This document shows, piece by piece, positions 25,472 to 34,545 of a stretch of DNA of 64,000 nucleotides. Made by a program: the position numbers and the translations under genes. Source of the stretch: Verrucomicrobiota bacterium (GTDB lineage: Bacteria; Verrucomicrobiota; Verrucomicrobiia; Chthoniobacterales; UBA6821); the NCBI GenBank assembly GCA_021413925.1, contig JAIOPL010000032.1, positions 1 to 64,000 of the forward strand. Direction: 5' to 3'. Below the pieces are notes generated by a model that was not told where the DNA came from, did no database searches, and saw nothing but the letters and a program-made list of their open reading frames with translations. Numbering within the stretch: the first letter of the stretch is position 1; the number at the start of each line of letters is the position of its first letter.

Positions 25472-26702
25472 GATCAAAATCGAAGGAGACAACACTAACG
25501 GGGCCCCTGCGGCTTCGGAAGGCAAATCCCCCGTTAGCGCGGCGATCTTCCTTCCCGGAACGACAATCGGCATCCTGGGCAGCGGCCAGCTGGGCCGGAT
25601 GTCAGCCATGGCGGCTAAGAGTCTCGGCTACCGCGTGGCGGTCTTGGATGAAGTTGCCGATGGTCCGGCCTGCTCTTGTGCGGATCTCTCCATCACCGCA
25701 GCTTTCGACGATCTCGATGCACTGGCCCGCTTTGCCGAGGCGGTCGATGTCGTGACCGTGGAGTTCGAGAATATCCCGATCGGCGCGCTGGAGTTTCTGG
25801 AGACGCGCGTTCCGGTAAGGCCCTCCGCCTCGGTCGTGCGGACCTGCCAGGACCGCGTGCTGGAGAAGGAGTTCTTGCAGAACAACGGGTTTCCCGTGGC
25901 TCCCTTTCGGGTCATCAACTCTGCGGAGGAGCTTGCCTCAGCGCTGTCAGAAATGAACTCCCCCTGCATTCTGAAGACCGCGGCCCTCGGTTACGATGGC
26001 AAGGGACAGATTTCGCTCAAACCGGGTGATGATGCCGCAAGTGCCTGGAAGCAACTGGCCGCACCTCGGGCTGTGCTGGAACAACGAATCGCTTTTGCTT
26101 CCGAGGCTTCTGTGATCTGCGCTCGAACTTTCGGAGGGGAAACGCTCTGTTTCCCTGTCCAGGCGAATGTCCACCGGAATGGCATCCTCGATGTAACGAC
26201 TGTTCCTGCGCCATTGGATCCCGGCGTGCTCGTAAAAGCCCAGGAGATCACCTCGGCGATCGCTGTGAAGCTCGGCGTCATCGGCCTAATCACTGCCGAG
26301 TTTTTTGTGATGGAGAACGGCGACCTTATTGTGAATGAGCTTGCTCCGCGTCCCCACAACTCCGGACACCACACGCTCGAGACCACACTCACCAGCCAGT
26401 TCGCCCAGCATGTCAGGGCGGTCTGCGGTCTGCCGCTCGGACCGGTCGAACTCCGCTCCGCGGGAGTGATGGTGAATCTTCTGGGCGATCTTTGGCAGTC
26501 AGGCGAACCAGACTGGGAGCTCCTGTTGCGCGAACCGGTACTCTTCCTGCATCTCTATGGGAAGCGGGAGCCAAAGGCTGGCCGTAAGATGGGTCACTTC
26601 ACCTTGTTCTCTGCTCAAGAAGAAGCATCCACAGTCGCCGAGAGGGCGATCGAATTGCGCGAGCTGATGAAGTCTGGAGCATACTCAGACAGGCTCTTAT
26701 GA
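25470..26702 (+). CDS. purK: N5-carboxyaminoimidazole ribonucleotide synthase
   Basis: PurK carboxylates AIR to N5-CAIR using ATP and bicarbonate in purine synthesis. The 410-residue protein is an ATP-grasp enzyme: the N-terminal nucleotide-like fold starts GILGSGQLGRM, then TVEFENIP, LKTAALGYDGKGQ in the grasp domain, and NELAPRPHNSGH near the metal site. An N-terminal extension of about 30 residues precedes GILGSGQ; no later start codon is available, so the ATG at 25470 is used. That ATG overlaps the start codon of the divergent acyltransferase gene. No purE is visible. Confidence 0.95.
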   Translation: MIKIEGDNTNGAPAASEGKSPVSAAIFLPGTTIGILGSGQLGRMSAMAAKSLGYRVAVLDEVADGPACSCADLSITAAFDDLDALARFAEAVDVVTVEFENIPIGALEFLETRVPVRPSASVVRTCQDRVLEKEFLQNNGFPVAPFRVINSAEELASALSEMNSPCILKTAALGYDGKGQISLKPGDDAASAWKQLAAPRAVLEQRIAFASEASVICARTFGGETLCFPVQANVHRNGILDVTTVPAPLDPGVLVKAQEITSAIAVKLGVIGLITAEFFVMENGDLIVNELAPRPHNSGHHTLETTLTSQFAQHVRAVCGLPLGPVELRSAGVMVNLLGDLWQSGEPDWELLLREPVLFLHLYGKREPKAGRKMGHFTLFSAQEEASTVAERAIELRELMKSGAYSDRLL

Positions 26703-26828
26703 AAAAACCTTTGAACGCATTTGATTCCTACTTGTCTGAAAAATGTTGTAGCTAAAAGGAATCAGCTTAGAAACCCGCTTAAAGTAAGAACCAACCAGCA
26801 GAAGAATTAGTCTCATTAACCCCGATTT

Positions 26829-27818
26829 ATGAATCCATCCGTCCAAGAACTCGATCGCCGCGTCCAGGAAGCCAGTGCCTGGGTCAAACCCCTCACCCAG
26901 GAGATGAGCCGCGTCATCATCGGCCAGCAGGGGCTGGTCCGCAGCCTGATTATTGGACTTCTGGGGAACGGTCACGTCCTGCTCGAGGGAGTTCCGGGCC
27001 TTGCCAAGACCCTGACTGTCCGGACGCTCTCTTCCTGCATTCACGGGGATTTCTCTCGCATCCAGTTCACTCCGGATCTACTGCCTGCAGATCTGGTCGG
27101 CACGTTGATCTACAACCCCCGCGAGGGAGTCTTCACCACACGAAAGGGTCCTATCTTCGCCAACTTCATCCTGGCCGACGAGATCAACCGCGCCCCGGCT
27201 AAGGTCCAGAGCGCGCTGCTCGAGGCGATGCAAGAGCGTCAGGTCACTATCGGCGACGAGACCTTCAAGCTCCCTGACCCCTTCCTTGTCCTTGCTACGC
27301 AGAATCCGCTGGAGCAGGAGGGAACCTACCCCCTTCCCGAGGCCCAGCTGGACCGCTTCATGCTGAAGGTCGTGGTCGGTTATCCGACCCGCAGTGAGGA
27401 GCGCGCCATCCTCGACGCGATGGCAACCTCTTCGCCCAAGACTCATGTCGACGCGCTTGTTACCCGCGAGCAGATCCTCGAGGCGCGCAATGTGGTCAAC
27501 GCGATCTTTGTCGATGACAGGGTCAAGGATTACATTGTCGACCTTGTCTGGGCGACGCGCGAACCGACCAATTACAACCTGAAGCTCGACGGTCTGATCC
27601 GCTACGGCGCCTCCCCGCGCGCCACGATCTATCTTACCCTCGCGGCGAAGGCTCATGCGTTCCTGAACGGCCGCGGCTATGTGACCCCACATGACGTCAA
27701 GTCCATCGGTATCGAGGTGCTGCGCCACCGCGTCGCCGTGAGCTACGAGGCAGAGGCCGAGTCCATTTCCTCAGAGGAGATCGTGAATCGCGTCTTCGAG
27801 GGAATGCCCGTTCCCTAG
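26829..27818 (+). CDS. MoxR-family AAA ATPase
   Basis: A 329-residue AAA+ ATPase with Walker A GVPGLAKT, Walker B and pore region LADEINRAPAKVQSALLEAMQE (quoted core LADEINRAP), sensor TQNPLEQEGTYPLPEAQLD (core TQNPLEQ) and a C-terminal lid. MoxR ATPases act as chaperones that mature or regulate metal-binding vWA proteins; here DUF58 and two vWA-domain proteins follow on the same strand. It is the first gene of the Bat operon, with 132 bp before the DUF58 gene. That spacer holds a repeat (27899-27927). Confidence 0.93.
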   Translation: MNPSVQELDRRVQEASAWVKPLTQEMSRVIIGQQGLVRSLIIGLLGNGHVLLEGVPGLAKTLTVRTLSSCIHGDFSRIQFTPDLLPADLVGTLIYNPREGVFTTRKGPIFANFILADEINRAPAKVQSALLEAMQERQVTIGDETFKLPDPFLVLATQNPLEQEGTYPLPEAQLDRFMLKVVVGYPTRSEERAILDAMATSSPKTHVDALVTREQILEARNVVNAIFVDDRVKDYIVDLVWATREPTNYNLKLDGLIRYGASPRATIYLTLAAKAHAFLNGRGYVTPHDVKSIGIEVLRHRVAVSYEAEAESISSEEIVNRVFEGMPVP

Positions 27819-27898
27819 GTCAAAGTAACAAAGCAACAAGGCTATTGGCTTTTTGGCCCATTGGCAGGAAGAGCCACGGAGTCTTATTTGAAAACGAA

Positions 27899-27927
27899 CA
27901 GCCTAATAGCCTAACAGCCCAAGAGTC
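27899..27927. repeat. Dispersed intergenic repeat, family A
   Basis: A CCTAATAGCCTAACAGCCC word between the MoxR and DUF58 genes. The upstream bases (27830-27870) contain a run of AAGCAACAAGGCTATTGGC and TTGGCCCATTGGC words, also typical of the spacer style in this genome. Confidence 0.55.
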
Positions 27928-27950
27928 TTTTTTTACCTTTCGTCCCACCG

Positions 27951-28835
27951 ATGAACGACACACGGGAAATCCTACGTAAGATCCGGCGACTTGAGTTGCG
28001 CACGCGCCGACTCGTGGAGTCTTCATTCGCAGGTCAGTACCAGAGTGTCTTCAAGGGACGTGGGATGAACTTCGAGGAGGTTCGCCCCTACTCGCCCGGC
28101 GACGAGATCCGTGCCATTGACTGGAATGTGACCGCCCGCACCGGGGAGCCCTATATCAAGAAGTTCACCGAGGAGCGTGAGATGACGGTGATGATCATTC
28201 TCGATGTCAGCGCTTCGGGGAACTTCGGAAGCGTCCAGGAAAGCAAGCGGGAGCTTGCTGCCGAGGTGGCGGCGATCCTGGCCTTCAGTGCGATCCACAA
28301 CAACGACAAGGTCGGATTGCTCCTCTTCAGTGACAGAGTGGAGCTTTTTATCCCGCCCAAGAAAGGACGGCACCATATTCTCAGGCTCATCCGCGAGATG
28401 CTTTATTTCCAACCCAAGGGACGCGGCACCGATCTCGCGGGCGCGCTGGAGTACATGAACAAGCTTATCACCCGCCGTGCGGTGGTTTTCGTGATTTCCG
28501 ATTTCTTCACAGGCGACTTCAGCCGTCCCCTGACGGTCTCCGCCAAGCGCCATGACATGGTGGCTCTTCCAATTGTGGATCCAGCCGAAGAGGAGCTGCC
28601 CGATGTCGGAGTCATCCTTCTTGAGGATCCGGAAACTGGCGAACAGATCGAGGTCAACACCTCAAGGAGCGCCATCACACGCAATTATGCCGAGCTCTCC
28701 GCGCTCCGGACCAAGGAACTGACGAGCATGTTCGGATCACGCGGTATCGACATGGTTTCCCTGCGGACGGACAAGGATTACCTTCCAGTGTTGCGTAATT
28801 TCTTCGACAGGCGCGGAAGGAGGATGGCGGCATGA
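27951..28835 (+). CDS. DUF58 protein (vWA-like)
   Basis: A 294-residue soluble protein of the DUF58 family. The hallmark block is FKGRGMNFEEVRPYSPGDE followed by IRAIDWNVTART, then a vWA-like fold with a metal-site-like DVSASGNFGS (near residue 83). DUF58 genes nearly always sit beside moxR, and the encoded proteins are thought to be partners of the ATPase. It overlaps the next gene by 4 bp (ATGA), as expected in a coupled operon. The role in the envelope or stress is not proven. Confidence 0.9.
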   Translation: MNDTREILRKIRRLELRTRRLVESSFAGQYQSVFKGRGMNFEEVRPYSPGDEIRAIDWNVTARTGEPYIKKFTEEREMTVMIILDVSASGNFGSVQESKRELAAEVAAILAFSAIHNNDKVGLLLFSDRVELFIPPKKGRHHILRLIREMLYFQPKGRGTDLAGALEYMNKLITRRAVVFVISDFFTGDFSRPLTVSAKRHDMVALPIVDPAEEELPDVGVILLEDPETGEQIEVNTSRSAITRNYAELSALRTKELTSMFGSRGIDMVSLRTDKDYLPVLRNFFDRRGRRMAA

Positions 28836-29419
28836 CGAATGCGGCCCAAGCACCAGTTCCCACTCCCGGTCTGAGCTTTGCCCCGGGAGCCGCCGGCCCT
28901 ACGCCGGCCCCCATCCATGATATCGTGGGTCCACTCCCGTTTTTTTCGGGACCGGTCTGGTTGATCCTTGCCGTATTTATTGCCGTCGTTCTGATTGCTG
29001 GGGCCGTCTGGTGGTTTTTAGGCCGCAGAAAGGCCAAGTTGATTACGCCCCGGGAGGCCGCTCTCGATGCCCTGACGAGCTTGCGCGGAAAAGTCTCGGA
29101 GGGGAGTGATCATGACTTCGGCGTCGGGGTCTCCGATGTGCTGCGTCGATTCCTGGGTGAGGCTCTGGGACTCGCTGCGCCGCGCCAGACTACCGAAGAA
29201 TTTCTTGTCTCGTTGCAGGGCGCGCTCAGCTTTGTCCCCGCCGAGCAGGAAGCTCTCGCGGAGTTTCTGCACCGCTCCGATTATCTGAAATTTGCCCAGG
29301 GTGAGGCGACATTCGAGCAACGGTTGAGCCTGATTGAAGCCGCAGAATCCTTTGTCCGCAGCGGTGAGCAACCCATCGACAAGAACAACCCGGAAGCTGC
29401 TGCACCCTCTACTGCATGA
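28832..29419 (+). CDS. DUF4381-type membrane protein of the Bat operon
   Basis: A 195-residue protein: a Pro-rich N-terminal stretch, one membrane helix (about residues 45-65, WLILAVFIAVVLIAGAVWW) and a helical cytoplasmic domain (about 75-185) with LTSLRGKVSEG and SDYLKFAQGEAT. This matches the DUF4381 proteins that sit between DUF58 and vWA genes in MoxR operons. Both ends overlap neighbours by ATGA (28832-28835 and 29416-29419), so synthesis should be tightly coupled. Function is known only as part of the operon. Confidence 0.8.
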   Translation: MTNAAQAPVPTPGLSFAPGAAGPTPAPIHDIVGPLPFFSGPVWLILAVFIAVVLIAGAVWWFLGRRKAKLITPREAALDALTSLRGKVSEGSDHDFGVGVSDVLRRFLGEALGLAAPRQTTEEFLVSLQGALSFVPAEQEALAEFLHRSDYLKFAQGEATFEQRLSLIEAAESFVRSGEQPIDKNNPEAAAPSTA

Positions 29420-30450
29420 TGGCTCCCATGATTCTGGCCTCGGCAACGTTTTTTTCCTTTGCGCATCCCTGGCTGCTGCTGGGACTGCTGGCCCTTCCTT
29501 TACTGGCACTGCTACGCGGTAAGTTGGGCGGGACGCCCGGAATCCTCTTTTCCTCCACTAAGCTTGTGATCGCCGTTGGGAAAAAACGCCGCTCCAGAGC
29601 CGGAGCCGTTATCTCTTCGTTGGTCTACGGCGCGATGGCCTGTCTCATCGTGGCGCTCGCCAGGCCGCAGATCGGCCACACACTCGAACATATCACCGCA
29701 AGCGGCGTCGACATCATGCTGGTTCTGGATGTTTCGGGATCGATGACAGCAGAGGATTACACGATCGGATCTTCAAGAGTTAACCGCCTCGACGTGGTCA
29801 AAAAAGTCACACGCGAGTTCATCGAGGCAAGACCCAACGACCGCATCGGTATCATCGCTTTTGCCGGGAGACCCTATCTCGTGAGTCCGCTGACCCTTGA
29901 TCACGATTGGCTGATCACCAATCTCGACCGCATCCAACTCGGTCTGGTAGAGGATGGCACTGCGATCGGTTCGGCTCTCGCCTCCGCAGCGAACAGGCTC
30001 AAAGACCGCGATGCGAAGACGAGAATCATCGTGCTGCTGACCGACGGCGCTAACAACGCAGGGAAGGTGCAGCCTCTTACGGCCGCGGAAGCCGCCAAGG
30101 CGCTGGGCATCAAGATCTATTCGATCGGAGCGGGAAGCACCGGGCCTGTTCCCGTCCCTGTCGGCAAGGATATGATGGGCAAGTCGGTTTACAGGAAGGT
30201 GATCTTCGACTTTGACGAGAAGCTGCTCGACCAGATCGCGAGGATCGGGGAGGGGAAATATTTTCGAGCGGCGGACACGGATTCGATGGGACGTACTTTC
30301 CACGAGATCGATCGCATGGAAAAGACCAAGGTCGAGGTCGAGAAGAGCTCCGACTACCACGATTACTTCACGCTTTTCCTTCTGATCGCCGCCTGCCTTC
30401 TGATCGCCGAGGCCGTTCTCTCGCAGACCATCTGGCGCCGCCTGCCCTAA
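29416..30450 (+). CDS. batA: BatA-like vWA membrane protein
   Basis: A 344-residue protein with membrane helices at the N-terminus (about residues 12-35 and 60-78) and C-terminus (about 318-338) enclosing a vWA domain. The metal-ion site is complete: DVSGSMTAED, a Thr-containing loop, and LLTDGANNAG. BatA-type proteins form a membrane complex with MoxR and other vWA proteins, in some bacteria linked to stress tolerance. It overlaps the previous gene by 4 bp; 23 bp separate it from the next. Confidence 0.9.
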   Translation: MMAPMILASATFFSFAHPWLLLGLLALPLLALLRGKLGGTPGILFSSTKLVIAVGKKRRSRAGAVISSLVYGAMACLIVALARPQIGHTLEHITASGVDIMLVLDVSGSMTAEDYTIGSSRVNRLDVVKKVTREFIEARPNDRIGIIAFAGRPYLVSPLTLDHDWLITNLDRIQLGLVEDGTAIGSALASAANRLKDRDAKTRIIVLLTDGANNAGKVQPLTAAEAAKALGIKIYSIGAGSTGPVPVPVGKDMMGKSVYRKVIFDFDEKLLDQIARIGEGKYFRAADTDSMGRTFHEIDRMEKTKVEVEKSSDYHDYFTLFLLIAACLLIAEAVLSQTIWRRLP

Positions 30451-30473
30451 CGCGCGCATTTTCATCTCTTCCC

Positions 30474-32672
30474 ATGTATCCTTTTCTTCTGACGGCGCTC
30501 GATGACAGGTTGACATTCGCATCACCCGAATGGTTCTGGGCTTTCCTACTGCTGGCTCCCGTGCTCTGGGTTTTCATTGATGCGGGTCGCAAGAGGGAGG
30601 CTCTGCTGGCCAGAATCCTGGCGCCTCGCTTGCAGCAGTCGCTTGCCGGTCAGGTGAGTCCCTTCAAGCGCAACCTCCGGATCGCCTCGCTGCTCCTTGC
30701 GATCGCCTGTGCGATCACGGGAATAGCAAAGCCGCGCTACGGATCCATCGATCAGGAGATAAAATCCCGCGGTCGCGACGTCATCATCGCTATCGACACC
30801 TCCCGCAGCATGCTCTCCACGGACACTGCTCCGACTAGGCTCGGCCGTGCCAAGCTGATCTCGCAGGATCTCCTCAACTTGCTGAGGGGTGATCGGGTGG
30901 GGCTGATCGCCTTTGCGGGAACCTCCTTCCTTCAGGCCCCCCTAACCCTAGACAAGGGGGCTGTCCTGACCTCCATCGACGATCTCGATACGAACACGAT
31001 CCCGAAGGGAGGCACCGATATCGCTTCGGCGATCAGGCTCGCGATCGCAGCCTTCGGCAAGGGGGAGACGATGAGTCGGGCACTCGTGCTGATGACGGAT
31101 GGAGAGGAGCTGGATGAGAGCGGTGTCGAAGCAGCCAAGGAAGCGGAGGCCGCGGGGGTCCGGATCTTCACGATCGGATTTGGTTCGGCTGCGGGATCGC
31201 TGATCCCGATCAAGACGGAGGAAGGGCGGAATGATTTTGTCCGGGATGAGAACGGGCGTCCTGTGAATTCCAAGCTGGATGCGCCACGGCTCACCGCGAT
31301 CGCGAAAGAAACAGGAGGCTTTTCTCTTCCTTATGGTCAGGATGCCGCCTCGATCATCTACGAGAAAGGGATCGTCCCCATGGACCAGCAGGAGACTGGC
31401 GTGTTGAGCGCCCACAAGCCGATCGAGCGCTATGCCTGGCCGGTTGGAGCGGCCCTGTTCTTGCTCTCCCTCTGGTCCATTCTTGGCGAAGGTCGCAGGC
31501 ACAAAGCGCTACCGATGGCCGGAGTTCTCATGATGCTGGGCCTTTTCCTGCAGGGAAGCACAAGAGTCGAGGCCGCCTCATCGGGTATCAGTGACTATCA
31601 GCAGGGCAACTACCAGGGGGCACTCAAGGATTTCGAACAACGCCTGCAATCAGGGGCAACCACCCCGGAAATCCGTTTCGATGCCGGAGCCGCCGCCTAC
31701 AAGGCGGGTGATTTCAAGAAGGCTGCCGAGTATTTCTCAGCCGCAATGACCTCCACGGTTCCTAAGATCCGGGATGCCGCGACCTACAATCTCGCGAATT
31801 CACTGGTCCGATCCGGTGAAAGCGCCGATGGAAAAGAGGCCAAGCTTTCCGACTGGAATAACGCCCTGCAGCATTACGAGACAGTGCTGAAGGATCATTC
31901 CTCTGATGCCAGGGCCAAGGAAAACCGCGATATTGTCCGCAAACTAATCGTCGATCTTAACCGGCAGCAACCTCCTCCGAAGCAGCAGGAAAAGAAAAAC
32001 GATAAAGACCAGAAGGATCAGGATAAGGACAAGGATAAGAAAAAGAGCGACCAGTCTCAGGGTGAAGGGGGAGGTCAGGGCGATAAAAAAGATCAGAAGG
32101 ATCAGAAGAGCGATCAGTCCACAGGGGACGGTAAAGACGATAAGAAGGATCAGCAGAATCAGGATCAAAAAAACAACGATCAGAACAAGCCCCAGGACTC
32201 AAAAGACTCCAACAACCCTAAGGACTCCAAGAACGACCAAGGCAAAGGTCAGGATCAGAAAGATCAGCAGCAGAAGAATGATCAGTCCAACGGCGGCAAG
32301 GATCAGCAGAAAGACCAGGGTCAGCCCACTCCCACGCCGACTCCTTCTTCCCAGCAACAGTCAGGCCAGTCCCAACAACCGGGTAACGAAAAGCAGGCGG
32401 GGCATGGGGCGCAAGCGACTCCTACTCCTACTCCAGCCCCTGCTTCCTCTCCCGGAAAAGAGCAGGGCACAAATGGATCTTCCCCACAGGAGCAGAAAAA
32501 AACCGAGCAGGAGAAGCAAGCTGCCGAGGCTTCAGCCGCCGAGGAAGGGAAAGATGGCAAGATGAGCCCGAATCAGGCTCGGGCCCTTCTGCGCTCTGTA
32601 CAGGACGAGGAGGCGCACCAGCTGAGCAACCAGCAAAATCGAGCGGTGGAACAACCGCTGCGCGATTGGTAG
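30474..32672 (+). CDS. batB: BatB-BatC fusion: vWA + TPR + charged low-complexity tail
   Basis: A 732-residue protein with N-terminal helices (about residues 18-38 and 60-80), a vWA domain with DTSRSMLSTD and LMTDGEELDESG, another hydrophobic pair near 325-360, and TPR-like repeats (about 375-500, YQQGNYQGALKDFEQ and YKAGDFKKAAEYF). The last 230 residues are a disordered tail dominated by K, D, Q, N then P, T, S, Q (for example KDQDKDKDKK). This order matches BatB joined to BatC. The DIDAS loop is DTSRS rather than the usual DxSxS with Gly, but still fits. Confidence 0.85.
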   Translation: MYPFLLTALDDRLTFASPEWFWAFLLLAPVLWVFIDAGRKREALLARILAPRLQQSLAGQVSPFKRNLRIASLLLAIACAITGIAKPRYGSIDQEIKSRGRDVIIAIDTSRSMLSTDTAPTRLGRAKLISQDLLNLLRGDRVGLIAFAGTSFLQAPLTLDKGAVLTSIDDLDTNTIPKGGTDIASAIRLAIAAFGKGETMSRALVLMTDGEELDESGVEAAKEAEAAGVRIFTIGFGSAAGSLIPIKTEEGRNDFVRDENGRPVNSKLDAPRLTAIAKETGGFSLPYGQDAASIIYEKGIVPMDQQETGVLSAHKPIERYAWPVGAALFLLSLWSILGEGRRHKALPMAGVLMMLGLFLQGSTRVEAASSGISDYQQGNYQGALKDFEQRLQSGATTPEIRFDAGAAAYKAGDFKKAAEYFSAAMTSTVPKIRDAATYNLANSLVRSGESADGKEAKLSDWNNALQHYETVLKDHSSDARAKENRDIVRKLIVDLNRQQPPPKQQEKKNDKDQKDQDKDKDKKKSDQSQGEGGGQGDKKDQKDQKSDQSTGDGKDDKKDQQNQDQKNNDQNKPQDSKDSNNPKDSKNDQGKGQDQKDQQQKNDQSNGGKDQQKDQGQPTPTPTPSSQQQSGQSQQPGNEKQAGHGAQATPTPTPAPASSPGKEQGTNGSSPQEQKKTEQEKQAAEASAAEEGKDGKMSPNQARALLRSVQDEEAHQLSNQQNRAVEQPLRDW

Positions 32673-32673
32673 C

Positions 32674-34545
32674 ATGAGCACAAGCAACGGCACTGCCATG
32701 AGATCGTCCATGAAGCCTTTCCGATTTATCAGCCGCGCTGCAGTCACACTGCTTCTGCTTACGGAGGCCTTGTTCTCCGCGCGTCTCAACGCGGCGGATG
32801 TCTCGGTGAGTTCCGTGCTTTCCCGTGCACAGATCAGCCAGGGGGAGATGGCGGAGCTTCAGATCAAGGTCTCCGGAGCCCAGCAGGCCGATGTGCCCCA
32901 GCAGATTCAGGCGGACGGACTCCAGATCCGTCTCACGGGTCAATCAACCCAGGTTCAGATGGTGAACTTCAAGGTCTTCTCATCCGTCGTTTACAGCTAC
33001 ATCGTGATGCCCCTTCGTACGGGGAGTTTCATTATCCCCGGCGCCTCAATAACGGCCGATGGACGCCAGTTCCGAACTCCGGAGCTTTCTTTCAAGGTCG
33101 ATGATGCCAAGGCCCAGTCTGTCGATCCATCTGCTGGGTCTCCCCAGTCTGCCCAAGGAACCCAGCCCCCGGGGATTCCGATGCCTGGATTTCAGCAGCA
33201 GCGGGCTCGTCCGGTTCAGCAGCGCCCTGACGAGGGACGGCTTGCCTTCGGCGAGATCAACTGCCCCAAGAAGACGCTCTATGCCGGCGAGATGACGCCC
33301 GTTGAAATTCGCTATTATTTCGACGCCCGATATCCCGTGCAGGTGCGTGGACGGGTAGACTTCGGATGCGAAGGAATTCTTGTGGAGCGTTTCCCCGACC
33401 CGAAGCAAACCCGCGAGGACCGTGACGGGATCACGTACAATGTCCTGACGTTCCATTCCCTGCTCTCCGCGGTGAAGCCCGGTTCTCTGGATGTCGCCCC
33501 CGCCAAGCTCGATTGCGAGATCGAGATGGCTGGCGCGCTACCCCCCGGATTTGATGACCCCGTCTTTCGGCAGTTGATGGGAGGTCGGGCGGGTGTCAGC
33601 CAGCAGAAGCAGGTGACCGTCAAGACATTCGGCCTGCATCTCGAGGTTCTTCCTTTGCCCAAAGAAGGCCGGCCCGAATCCTTCGCCGGCGCGGTGGGCC
33701 AGTTTGACATCGACTCGATCGTCAGCAACCCCCATCCCGCCGCGGGTGATCCTGCCAATCTTGTCGTGAAAATCGGAGGGCGTGGGAATTTCAAGGGGAT
33801 GGGCGCACCTGTCCTGACTCATGCCGAGGGTTGGAGGAGCTATCCGCCGAGTGACAAATTTGACAGCTCCGACGAGCTCTCCTACACGGGGGTGAAGTCC
33901 TTCGACTTCACGCTCATCGCCCAGCAACCTCAGAAAGAGTCGCCGGGATGCGAGTTCTCGTACTTCGATCCCACCACGGCCAAGTATGTCACCCTGACCT
34001 CCAAGTCGCTTCCTCTGGTGGCCTCTCCCGGGGGGGCCTCTCCTGCTATCTCTGGTTCTACGACATTATCGCCAACCCCTGTTCCTTCCCCGGGGCAGAA
34101 CCCCACCAAGAACATGCCGCCGAAGGAAGGTCAGCCGCTATTGGGAATCAACCTGCGTTCTTGGACCACACCGATGCAACGAAGCGAATTCCTGATCGCG
34201 ACGCTCGCCATGCTTGTGGCCACAGCGGCGTTGGCCGCGATTCTGGCCTATTGGAAGATCCAATCCCAGGGGGGTACGCTAGCCTCCCGTCGTCGAAAAC
34301 ATATTGCCCAACTCCGCTCACTTCTTACTGGGGGAACCGTCGATGCGGGATCCTTCTATGAGGCGGCTCTCGAGTATGCGGAACTGGTGGTTCCCCCTTC
34401 GGAAAAACGGGATGCCTTGATCTCGGGACTGACAGAGCGCCGTGATGTGCTGAAGTACGGCTCCGGCGGTTCGCTTCCTCTTCCGGCGATCGAGCACAGG
34501 AAACTTCTGGAATCGTTGGAACTCACCACCACCAAAGCCCCGTGA
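32674..34545 (+). CDS. batD: BatD-like oxygen-tolerance protein
   Basis: A 623-residue protein with a signal sequence (about residues 13-40 from the first ATG), an extracytoplasmic beta-rich region (about 45-440), a Pro/Ser-rich linker and one C-terminal membrane helix (about 503-525) followed by a helical tail. This is the BatD plan, thought to work with BatA/B on the periplasmic side. The ATG at 32674 lies 1 bp after the previous stop; the ATG at 32710 would give a tidier signal peptide (MKPFRFISRAAV). It overlaps the next gene by 4 bp. Confidence 0.85.
   Translation: MSTSNGTAMRSSMKPFRFISRAAVTLLLLTEALFSARLNAADVSVSSVLSRAQISQGEMAELQIKVSGAQQADVPQQIQADGLQIRLTGQSTQVQMVNFKVFSSVVYSYIVMPLRTGSFIIPGASITADGRQFRTPELSFKVDDAKAQSVDPSAGSPQSAQGTQPPGIPMPGFQQQRARPVQQRPDEGRLAFGEINCPKKTLYAGEMTPVEIRYYFDARYPVQVRGRVDFGCEGILVERFPDPKQTREDRDGITYNVLTFHSLLSAVKPGSLDVAPAKLDCEIEMAGALPPGFDDPVFRQLMGGRAGVSQQKQVTVKTFGLHLEVLPLPKEGRPESFAGAVGQFDIDSIVSNPHPAAGDPANLVVKIGGRGNFKGMGAPVLTHAEGWRSYPPSDKFDSSDELSYTGVKSFDFTLIAQQPQKESPGCEFSYFDPTTAKYVTLTSKSLPLVASPGGASPAISGSTTLSPTPVPSPGQNPTKNMPPKEGQPLLGINLRSWTTPMQRSEFLIATLAMLVATAALAAILAYWKIQSQGGTLASRRRKHIAQLRSLLTGGTVDAGSFYEAALEYAELVVPPSEKRDALISGLTERRDVLKYGSGGSLPLPAIEHRKLLESLELTTTKAP

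Noticed and set aside
26699-26755. 18-codon frame overlapping the purK stop (ATGA)
   Set aside because: Too short, with no domain and no conservation evidence.
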